Below are positions 1 to 5,304 of a DNA stretch of 5,304 nucleotides, one piece after another (the stretch's first letter is position 1; each line of letters starts with the position of its first letter). Below the pieces are notes generated by a model. That model made no database searches. It was given only the letters and a program-made list of their open reading frames with translations, and had not been told where the DNA came from. The translations under genes were made by a program, and so were the position numbers. This DNA is from Holophagaceae bacterium. GTDB lineage: Bacteria > Acidobacteriota > Holophagae > Holophagales > Holophagaceae. The stretch spans positions 1 through 5,304 of the forward strand of contig DPRT01000100.1 of assembly GCA_003538615.1 (NCBI GenBank), read 5' to 3'.

Positions 1-2048
1 TAGATCTTGACGAGGGATTCGAGGATGGCGCGGGCGTCCACGGAGACGCTGCGGTTCACCTTGTCGTCGTAGTAGTAGCGGCCGGCGTTCCCCTCGATGT
101 TGCCGTCGAAGAGAAGGCCCACCAGCTCGCCCTTGCGGTTCACCACGGGGCTGCCGGAGTTGCCGCCGGTGGTGTCCACGGCGTGGGAGAAGTTGAGGGG
201 CGTCCGGAGGTCCAGCTGGCCCATGCGGTCCAGCCAGCGCTGGGGCAGCATCCACTCGCCGTTGTAGGCCTTGGCCTCGTTGCCGCCCCAGCCGAAGTGG
301 CGGTCATAGAGGCCGGCCCAGGTGGTGAAGGGCTGCTGGAGGGTGCCATTGGCCGGGTAGGTGGCCACGGGGCCGTAGGTGATGCGGAGCGTGCCCGTGG
401 CGTCCGGCGGCAGGGTCTTGCCGTAGACGGCGAAGCGGGCCTTGGCGATGCGGGCGCTGTGCTCTTCCAGGATGGCGCGGACGTCGTCCTGCTTCTTGCG
501 CAGGCCCATGAGGATGGGCTCCAGCTTGCGGGCCAGCTGGATCATGGGATCGGCGCTCTCGGCCACGGCCTTCTTCCCGCCTTCCAGCAGGGCCTTGCGC
601 ACGGAGGGATCGTTGAGCTTCGTCCCTTCCAGGGCGGCCTTGGCTGCCTCCTCAGGCTTCTTCCCGGCCAGCGCCGCGAGCACGAAGGGGTGCTTGGCGC
701 CCAGTTCCTTCGCCGCGTCCTCCAGTCCCCGCGTGAACAGGTGCAGTTCCTGCTCCGGGTTCGGGGCCTGGCCCATCATGCCCATGGCGGGCCCGGCGAG
801 GCGGGTCTTCAGGGTCTTGAGGCCGCCCTCGGAACGGTATTCCGCGAGGCGCTTTTCCACCGGCAGGTCCAGCTGGTCGGCGAGGCGCACCAGGGCCAGG
901 GCCTGGCCCAGGGTGGTGGAGCGGGCGGAGCCCAGGTGCTGGGCCTCCTTGAGGTAGCCCTTCTGCAGCTGGATGGCCTGCTCGATCCGCGCCCAGCTCT
1001 GGCCGGTGGTGGCCGCCAGCTTGGGATTCTTGGCCACGGCGGCCTTCAGGGCCTTTTCCGCATCCTCGATGCGCTTCATGGCGGCCGCATCCTTCAGGCC
1101 CATGAGGGAGCCCTCGTTGGCCTTGGCGCCGTTGTTGACGCCCAGGATCAGGGTCTGCACCTGGCGGGCGTGCTCGGGGCTGCGCTGGCCGTACTCCTCC
1201 AGGATGCCGCGGGTGCGCTCCGCGCCCTTCAGGTAGGTGGGGATGCCCAGGTCGCGGTCGAACGTCATCTGGGCGAAGGTCTGCAGACGGCTGGTGCGGC
1301 CGGGGTGGCCCACCACGAAGGTGAGGTCACCGTTCTTCAGGCCCTCGGTGCTCCAGGTCAGGTGGTGGGAAGGACGGTAGGGCTTGTCATTCTCGTAGAC
1401 GCGGACCATGGAGAAGTCCAGGTCGTGGCGGGGGTAGGTGAAGTTGTCGTAGTCGCCGCCGAAGGCTCCCACGGCGATCTCGGGCGCCGCCACCAGGCGG
1501 ATGTCCTTGAAGACCTTGAAGCCGTACATCCAGGTCTCGCCGCCCTGGTAGAGGTTCACCACGTCGTAGGCCAGCCCGCTGGCCTTCTCCAGCCCGGCCT
1601 TGATAACGTCCAGTTCCTTGGCGCGGGCCAGGCTGGCGTCCTTCTCGCTCAGGCCGGGCTTCACGGCCTTGGCCAGGCGCTCCGTCACGTTCTCCATGGC
1701 GATGAGCGTGCGGTAGGTGAGGCTGGGGATCTTGATCTCCTGGTCGCGGCTCATGGCCACGAAGCCGTTCTTCACGAGGTCGCGGTCCTTGGTGGACAGG
1801 CGCTGGATGGAGCCGCGGGTGCAATGGTGGTTGGTAAGCACCAGCCCCTCGGCGCTCACGAAGGAGCCCGTGCAGCCGCCCAGGGTGAGGGTGGAGAGAC
1901 GGACGTGGTCGATCCACTCCTTGCCGGGCTCGAAGGCATACTTCTCCTTGAGCTGCTTGAGCGGCAGGTTGTCGAAGGTCCACATGCCCTCCTCGGCCCG
2001 GAGGGCGGGAAGGACGAGGAGGAGGGCGAGGGCGGAGAGGCGGCGCAT
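1..2048 (-). CDS. S46-family serine peptidase (DPP7/DPP11-like), 3' end cut by window edge
   Basis: Exported serine peptidase expected to release short peptides, probably dipeptides, from the N-termini of oligopeptides in the periplasm or at the cell surface. Reading the minus strand from the ATG at 2048 gives 682 uninterrupted codons to the window edge. Comparison with the neighbouring paralogue suggests only about 13 residues are missing. Residues 1-18 form a signal peptide (Arg-Arg, a Leu/Ala core, then LRA before EEGMWTF). The chymotrypsin-like triad is His75 in TNHHC, Asp211 in PRHDLDFS and Ser631 in GGNSGSP. A helical region separates Asp211 from Ser631. Gly649 in FDGN, 18 residues after the Ser, sits at the position that separates DPP7 (Gly) from DPP11 (Arg). 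The only visible cysteines, Cys59 and Cys76, flank the catalytic His loop and probably form a disulfide. GGAG lies 5 nt before the start. It follows its paralogue on the same strand after 96 nt, so co-transcription is possible. The family call is firm; substrate preference is inferred. Confidence 0.93.
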   Translation of the reverse strand, partial: MRRLSALALLLVLPALRAEEGMWTFDNLPLKQLKEKYAFEPGKEWIDHVRLSTLTLGGCTGSFVSAEGLVLTNHHCTRGSIQRLSTKDRDLVKNGFVAMSRDQEIKIPSLTYRTLIAMENVTERLAKAVKPGLSEKDASLARAKELDVIKAGLEKASGLAYDVVNLYQGGETWMYGFKVFKDIRLVAAPEIAVGAFGGDYDNFTYPRHDLDFSMVRVYENDKPYRPSHHLTWSTEGLKNGDLTFVVGHPGRTSRLQTFAQMTFDRDLGIPTYLKGAERTRGILEEYGQRSPEHARQVQTLILGVNNGAKANEGSLMGLKDAAAMKRIEDAEKALKAAVAKNPKLAATTGQSWARIEQAIQLQKGYLKEAQHLGSARSTTLGQALALVRLADQLDLPVEKRLAEYRSEGGLKTLKTRLAGPAMGMMGQAPNPEQELHLFTRGLEDAAKELGAKHPFVLAALAGKKPEEAAKAALEGTKLNDPSVRKALLEGGKKAVAESADPMIQLARKLEPILMGLRKKQDDVRAILEEHSARIAKARFAVYGKTLPPDATGTLRITYGPVATYPANGTLQQPFTTWAGLYDRHFGWGGNEAKAYNGEWMLPQRWLDRMGQLDLRTPLNFSHAVDTTGGNSGSPVVNRKGELVGLLFDGNIEGNAGRYYYDDKVNRSVSVDARAILESLVKI

Positions 2049-2053
2049 GGGGA

Positions 2054-2057
2054 CTCC
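2054..2057 (-). promoter_or_regulatory. Ribosome binding site of the downstream S46 gene
   Basis: GGAG on the minus strand, followed by the five bases TCCCC and then the ATG at 2048. It supports that start over the internal Met codons. The core and spacer nearly match the site before the upstream paralogue, which suggests the leader was duplicated with the gene. Confidence 0.7.
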
Positions 2058-2081
2058 CGATGAAGAGGATCCACGGGGACA

Positions 2082-2124
2082 GGAAGGCCACGAAACCTGC
2101 AGGTGTATTCCTTCGTGGTCTTCC
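2082..2124. repeat. Imperfect 13-bp inverted repeat in the spacer between the two peptidase genes
   Basis: The arms are 2082-2094 (GGAAGGCCACGAA) and 2112-2124 (TTCGTGGTCTTCC). They pair at 12 of 13 positions around a 17-nt loop. In the minus-strand transcript the odd pair is an A-C mismatch; in a plus-strand transcript it would be a G-U wobble. The loop contains a perfect 10-bp palindrome at 2095-2104. No T-run follows the stem on the minus strand, so it is not a standard intrinsic terminator. It could be an mRNA-stabilising or processing hairpin between the genes, or simply part of a dispersed intergenic repeat. Confidence 0.65.
2095..2104. repeat. Perfect 10-bp palindrome ACCTGCAGGT
   Basis: Self-complementary decamer in the loop of the larger inverted repeat. 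It could be a dyad protein-binding site or a nested hairpin tip. A palindrome this short can also occur by chance, so no role is claimed. Confidence 0.4.
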
Positions 2125-2136
2125 CGTCTTCGTGGT
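2111..2136. repeat. Short tandem units of the CTTCGTGGT type
   Basis: CTTCGTGGT occurs at 2111-2119 and again at 2128-2136. A degenerate middle unit (CTTCCCGT, 2120-2127) makes three consecutive 8-9 bp units. The first copy also serves as the right arm of the adjacent inverted repeat. Runs of CTTCGTG-like units are familiar to me from intergenic DNA of Acidobacteriota and other environmental bacteria; this is recollection, not a search. The stretch lies just after the stop codon of the upstream peptidase gene. Confidence 0.55.
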
Positions 2137-2144
2137 GAACGGTT

Positions 2145-4232
2145 TTACTTGCCGGTCAGCTCGGCCACGAGGCCAGTGGCGCCGTAGACCTTGTCCAGGG
2201 CATGGATGATGGCGCGGGCATCCACGGAGACGCCGCGGTTGGCGGTGCCGTCGTAGAAGTAGTTGCCGGGGAGCATCTCGATGTTGCCGTCGAAGATGAG
2301 GCCCACCAGTTCGCCCTTCTTGTCGATCACGGGCGAGCCCGAGTTGCCGCCGATGATGTCCACCGCGTGGGCGAAGTTGAAGGGGAGCGACATGTCCAGG
2401 GCGCCGCGCTTGTCCACCCAGCTCTGGGGCAGGCCCCAGTCGCCGCGGTGGGCCTTGGCCGCGTTGCCGCCCCAGCCGTCGTGGCGGTCGAAGAGGCCGC
2501 CGAAGGTGGTGAAGGGCTGGATCAGGGTGCCGTTGGCGGGGTATTCGGCCACGGCGCCGTAGCTGAGGCGCAGGGTGAAGGTGGCGTCGGGGTAGGTGTT
2601 CTTGCCGTAGACGGCGAAGCGGGCCTTGGCGATGCGGGCGCCGTGTTCGGTGATGACACTGGCCACCTGGTCTTCCGTCTTCTTGCGCAGCTCGCGGGCG
2701 ATGGGATCCAGCTTCCGGGCCAGGAGGATCATGGGATCCTGGCTTTCGGCGATGGCCTTCCTGCCGCCAGCCAGCAGGGCCTTGCGGGCCTCGGCATCGG
2801 CCAGCCTGGAGCCTTCCACCGCGGCCTTGGCGACGTCGGCGGCGGGCTTGCCGCCCAGCATGGCCTTCACGAAGCGGTGCTGCGGGCCCAGTTCCCGGGC
2901 GGCATCTTCGAGCCCCCGGGTGAACATGAAGACTTCCTGCTCCTTGTAGTAGGGGCCGGAGATGCCGAGGCGGGCCTTGGTGGTCTTCAGGTTCGCATCA
3001 CTGTATTCGGGCAGGCGCTTCTCGCTGGGGAGGGCCTCCTCATCGGCGATGCGCACCAGGGCCAGGGCGTAGCCCAGCAGGGTGGAGTTGGCGGTGCCCA
3101 CGTTGAGGCTGTCCTGGGCCAAGCCCTTCGCGACATCGACGGCCGTGGCGATCTTCCCCCAGCTCTGGCCGGCCTCGGCGGCTAGCTTGGGATCCTTGGC
3201 CACCTTGGCGCGCAGCTCCTTTTCCGCGGCCTCGATGCGGGCCATGGCCTCCTTGTTCTTCAGGCCGGACCAGTAGCCCGTGGTGGCCTTGATCCCGTTC
3301 TCGATGCCGAAGATCTGGGTGTTGACCTGGCGGGCGGCCTCGGGGGAAGTCTTGGCGTAGGCCACCATGGCGGCCTTCCGGCGCTCCATGGCCTTCAGGT
3401 TCTGGGGAATCGCCACGTCGCGGGCGTAGATCATCTGGGCCAGGGTGTTCTGCCGGTTCGTGCGGCCGGGGTGGCCGGTCACGAAGGTGAGATCGCCCGC
3501 CTTCAGCCCCGTCCCGGTCCACTTGAGGAAGTCCTTGGGCTGATAGGGCTTGCCATTCTCATAGACCCGGAAGACGGAGAAATCCAGGTTGTGCCGGGGG
3601 TAGGTGAAGTTGTCGTTGTCCCCGCCGAAGAAGGCGATCTGCATTTCCGGCGCGAAGACCAGGCGCACGTCCGTGTGCTTCTTGTAGCTGTAGATCCAGT
3701 GCTCGCCGCCCTGGTAGAGGGTCACGTGCTCGCAGGTGAGACCGCTTTTCTCCTGCATCTCCTTCTTGATCTTCTCGATCTCGGTCTCCCGGGCCTTGGC
3801 CGCCGCCTTCTCGGGCAGGCCCGCCTTCACCGCCTGGGCCAGGCGGCCCGTGATGTCCTCCATGGCCATGAGCGTCATCAGCTCCAGGCCCGGGACCTTG
3901 ATCTCCTGCTCGCGGGTGGCGGCGGCGAAGCCGTTCTTCACGTAGTCGTGTTCCTTGCTGCTCACCCGCTGGATCCAGCCGCGGCCCACGTGGTGATTGG
4001 TGAGCACCAGGCCGTCCTTGCTCACGAAGGAGCCGGAACCGCCGGGAAAGCGCAGGGCCGAGAGGCGCACGTGGTCCAGCCAGGCCTGGTCAGGCGCCCA
4101 CTGGTAGGCCTCGGCGATCTTCTTGGTCGGCAGGTTGTCGAAGGTCCACATTCCCTCCTCGGCCCGCAGCGAGGCCGAAGCCAGGGCGAAAGCCAACAGA
4201 GAAAGGGTCAGGGATCGGGCTCGAACAGGCAT
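2145..4232 (-). CDS. S46-family serine peptidase (DPP7/DPP11-like), complete, lacking the active-site cysteine pair
   Basis: Complete 695-residue exported peptidase of family S46, close to the family's usual length of about 700. Residues 1-24 are a signal peptide (two Arg, hydrophobic core, LRA before EEGMWTF). The triad is His81 in TNHHV, Asp217 in PRHNLDFS and Ser631 in GGNSGSP. A GHPGRT motif lies at 253-258, and the middle third is helical and Lys/Ala/Glu-rich. Gly649 in FDGN favours hydrophobic P1 residues, as in DPP7, rather than the Asp/Glu preference of DPP11. Asn312 (ENGIK) aligns by eye with the family Asn that binds the substrate N-terminus. Oddly, the family's Cys pair near the His is replaced by Gly65 and Val82. 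The only cysteine is Cys167. A GGAG Shine-Dalgarno lies 5 nt before the ATG. The gene is first in a same-strand pair with its paralogue and divergent from the barrel gene. Family and frame are firm; exact specificity is inferred. Confidence 0.96.
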   Translation of the reverse strand: MPVRARSLTLSLLAFALASASLRAEEGMWTFDNLPTKKIAEAYQWAPDQAWLDHVRLSALRFPGGSGSFVSKDGLVLTNHHVGRGWIQRVSSKEHDYVKNGFAAATREQEIKVPGLELMTLMAMEDITGRLAQAVKAGLPEKAAAKARETEIEKIKKEMQEKSGLTCEHVTLYQGGEHWIYSYKKHTDVRLVFAPEMQIAFFGGDNDNFTYPRHNLDFSVFRVYENGKPYQPKDFLKWTGTGLKAGDLTFVTGHPGRTNRQNTLAQMIYARDVAIPQNLKAMERRKAAMVAYAKTSPEAARQVNTQIFGIENGIKATTGYWSGLKNKEAMARIEAAEKELRAKVAKDPKLAAEAGQSWGKIATAVDVAKGLAQDSLNVGTANSTLLGYALALVRIADEEALPSEKRLPEYSDANLKTTKARLGISGPYYKEQEVFMFTRGLEDAARELGPQHRFVKAMLGGKPAADVAKAAVEGSRLADAEARKALLAGGRKAIAESQDPMILLARKLDPIARELRKKTEDQVASVITEHGARIAKARFAVYGKNTYPDATFTLRLSYGAVAEYPANGTLIQPFTTFGGLFDRHDGWGGNAAKAHRGDWGLPQSWVDKRGALDMSLPFNFAHAVDIIGGNSGSPVIDKKGELVGLIFDGNIEMLPGNYFYDGTANRGVSVDARAIIHALDKVYGATGLVAELTGK

Positions 4233-4237
4233 GGCGA

Positions 4238-4241
4238 CTCC
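4238..4241 (-). promoter_or_regulatory. Ribosome binding site of the upstream S46 gene
   Basis: GGAG on the minus strand, five bases (TCGCC) before the ATG at 4232. It fixes the start and gives a well-formed signal peptide. The leader before the second paralogue has the same GGAGTC-N-CC pattern. Confidence 0.72.
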
Positions 4242-4259
4242 GCACAGGATGGAACAACC

Positions 4260-4268
4260 ATCGTATCA
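4260..4268 (-). promoter_or_regulatory. Candidate extended -10 element for the S46 gene pair
   Basis: The minus strand reads TGATACGAT, which fits TGN plus a -10 hexamer matching TATAAT at 4 of 6 positions. It lies 28 bases upstream of the peptidase start at 4232. No -35 box is visible at the usual spacing, where the sequence is GGAG-rich. It is the only locally AT-rich stretch just upstream of the gene, but the evidence is thin. Confidence 0.22.
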
Positions 4269-4347
4269 CTACATATCGGACCCTCCTCCCGGCGGTCCCG
4301 CCGCGCCCGGAATCATGTGGCCATGGTTTGGCTCGATAGAGGGGAAA

Positions 4348-4368
4348 GGGCCCGCCTGGAGCGGGTTC
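4348..4368. repeat. Small GC-rich hairpin in the divergent intergenic region
   Basis: CCCGC (4351-4355) and GCGGG (4361-4365) pair around a 5-nt loop. Three further pairs, two of them G-U on the plus strand, extend the stem to 4348 and 4368. No T-run follows. The rest of 4233-4401 holds the peptidase leader and no gene or clear operator. Confidence 0.3.
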
Positions 4369-4401
4369 CGGTGATGGGAATCACTTCTCAACCTGACGGT
4401 C

Positions 4402-4430
4402 TTGAATCGTCCATTTCTGAGACTCAATAT
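4402..4430 (+). promoter_or_regulatory. Candidate promoter of the beta-barrel gene, possibly for a leaderless mRNA
   Basis: TTGAAT (4402-4407) and CAATAT (4425-4430) are 17 bases apart. They match the sigma-70 consensus boxes at 4 of 6 and 3 of 6 positions. A better -10 match, TATCAT (4428-4433, 5 of 6), overlaps but has 20-base spacing. The boxes lie in a 40-base island that is 27/40 A or T, inside otherwise very GC-rich DNA. Transcription from the first pair would begin at about the ATG at 4438. The matches are modest and the true sigma preference is unknown. Confidence 0.35.
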
Positions 4431-4437
4431 CATATTT

Positions 4438-5268
4438 ATGCACACACCCACCCCCTCCTCCCTCGCCCGGCTCCTTCCCGCCTTCCTCTTCGCCACCTCC
4501 CTGGCGGCCCAGGAAAAGCGGCTCCCCCCCATCCAGGACAACTCCTTCCTCGTGGAAGAGGCCTACAACCAGGAAACGGGGGTGGTGCAGCACATCAGCA
4601 CCTTCACCCGGTTCCAGGAATCCAAGGACTGGATCTACACCTTCACCCAGGAATGGCCGGTCTTCAGCCAGAAGAACCAGTTCAGCTTCACCCTGCCCTG
4701 GCAGCGGCTGGGCGCCTCCCTGGACGGCAAGCAGGCCTTCGGGGACGTGGCCCTGAACTGGCGCTATCAGGCGGTGGGGGACGGCACCACCCCCGTGGCC
4801 TTCTCCCCCCGGATCAGTGTTCTCCTGCCCACCGGCGACGAGACGCGCGGCTACGGCAAGGGCACCACGGGCTACCAGGTGAACCTGCCCGTGAGCTTCA
4901 CCATGGGCGATGCCTTCGTGGGCCATTTCAACGCCGGCGGGACCATCACGCCGCGGGCCCGGAACGTGGACGGCGACCGCGCCACCACCCGGGACTATGC
5001 CCTGGGCCAGGGCCTCATCTGGCTGGTGAAGCCCCGCTTCAACGTGATGCTGGAATACGTCTACACCAACTCCGAAGTGATCGCCGGTCCCGGCCAGACC
5101 CAGCGCCAGGGCGCCTCCTTCATCAGCCCCGGCATCCGCTGGGCCTACGACTTCCCCAGCGGCCTGCAGGTCGTCCCCGGCATCGCCGTGCCCATCGGCG
5201 TGGGCGCCAGCCGCGGCGAGAAGGCCATCTTCCTCTACGTGAGCTTCGAGCACCCCTTCACCAAATAG
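4438..5268 (+). CDS. Predicted outer-membrane beta-barrel protein, MetA/phenol-degradation 'transporter'-like
   Basis: Small exported protein of 276 residues with no assignable reaction. Residues 1-24 look like a signal peptide (Leu/Phe/Ala-rich core ending SLAA before QEKR). The mature part alternates polar and hydrophobic residues in short stretches rich in aromatics and glycine, typical of a beta barrel. It has no long hydrophobic helix after the signal. Recognisable blocks are an N-terminal IQDNSFLVEEAYNQE stretch (32-46), GDVALNWRY (102-110) and LLPTGDETRGYG (129-140). The last resembles outer-membrane proteins grouped under Phenol_MetA_deg, often labelled only as transporter. The last strand ends SFEHPFTK, so Phe lies two residues from the C-terminus. 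An in-frame TTG at 4402 would add 12 residues, but these spoil the signal peptide and overlap the likely promoter, so the ATG at 4438 is preferred. No Shine-Dalgarno precedes that ATG. The gene is divergent from the peptidase pair. Barrel and export are likely; a phenol-related function is not supported. Confidence 0.85.
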   Translation: MHTPTPSSLARLLPAFLFATSLAAQEKRLPPIQDNSFLVEEAYNQETGVVQHISTFTRFQESKDWIYTFTQEWPVFSQKNQFSFTLPWQRLGASLDGKQAFGDVALNWRYQAVGDGTTPVAFSPRISVLLPTGDETRGYGKGTTGYQVNLPVSFTMGDAFVGHFNAGGTITPRARNVDGDRATTRDYALGQGLIWLVKPRFNVMLEYVYTNSEVIAGPGQTQRQGASFISPGIRWAYDFPSGLQVVPGIAVPIGVGASRGEKAIFLYVSFEHPFTK

Positions 5269-5304
5269 CCTCCTGCCCGGCGATGGAAAGGGCCGCCCCC
5301 CGGG

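Noticed and set aside
183..2063. Long plus-strand open frame of 626 codons antisense to the downstream peptidase gene
   Set aside because: Its translation is Gly/Ala/Leu/Val-rich low-complexity with no family motif. It is opposite a gene with a full catalytic triad and signal peptide. A similar open frame opposite the paralogue (2202-3185) shows it is a by-product of GC-rich codon bias.
1387..2091. Minus-strand frame rich in Pro/Arg overlapping the start of the downstream peptidase
   Set aside because: It is an out-of-frame reading of the peptidase gene, with composition typical of shifted GC-rich codons and no ribosome binding site or recognisable domain.
2082..2124. Intrinsic terminator between the two peptidase genes
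   Set aside because: The stem is good, but no T-run follows on the transcribed (minus) strand; the bases after it are TGTCCCC. Kept only as an inverted repeat.
4402..4437. TTG start adding 12 residues to the beta-barrel protein
   Set aside because: The extension has no ribosome binding site, pushes the signal peptide core away from the N-terminus, and overlaps the AT-rich promoter-like island.
4381..5253. 290-codon minus-strand frame opposite the beta-barrel gene
   Set aside because: It is low-complexity Gly/Ala/Val/His antisense translation. The plus-strand frame has a signal peptide and conserved-looking blocks, so the plus strand is the coding one.
5276..5304. Possible terminator stem CCCGG...CCGGG after the beta-barrel gene
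   Set aside because: The arms are only 5 bp and 19 nt apart, and the window ends at the second arm, so neither a longer stem nor a T-run can be seen.

Overview
The window is GC-rich, coding-dense bacterial DNA with three recognisable genes. Two are tandem paralogues of S46-family (dipeptidyl-peptidase 7/11-like) serine peptidases on the minus strand. The third is a divergent plus-strand gene for a small exported, probably outer-membrane beta-barrel protein. S46 peptidases are typical of Gram-negative bacteria, and all three products begin with a signal peptide. The strong GCC/GGC/CTG codon bias, the two adjacent S46 copies and a TTCGTGG-rich intergenic element suggest an Acidobacteriota-like organism (Holophagae/Geothrix type is my best guess). 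That placement is inference and was not tested.

Layout. Positions 1-2048 (minus) hold the downstream S46 gene. Its reading frame is open to the window edge, so only about the last dozen codons are missing. Positions 2049-2144 are a 96-nt spacer with an imperfect 13-bp inverted repeat, a 10-bp palindrome and repeated CTTCGTGGT units. Positions 2145-4232 (minus) hold the complete upstream S46 gene (695 aa). Positions 4233-4437 separate the divergent genes; the last 40 nt are an AT-rich island that probably contains the plus-strand promoter. Positions 4438-5268 (plus) hold the beta-barrel gene, which probably starts at an internal ATG rather than the upstream TTG. The last 36 nt hold nothing I can support.

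How the genes may work together. The two peptidases are expected in the periplasm or at the cell surface, removing short peptides from the N-termini of oligopeptides for nutrition. The barrel protein could be a channel or surface protein, but nothing in the sequence ties it to the peptidases beyond adjacency.

The most informative observation compares the paralogues. Both keep the His/Asp/Ser triad and the glycine at the specificity position. The downstream copy has exactly two visible cysteines, at the positions that bracket the catalytic His loop, as in the chymotrypsin disulfide. The upstream copy has lost both of them together. Both proteins also depart from the classical D-N-W signature of characterised dipeptidyl peptidases. 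I see no CRISPR, mobile element, tRNA, rRNA or defence system, and no convincing wholly new system.
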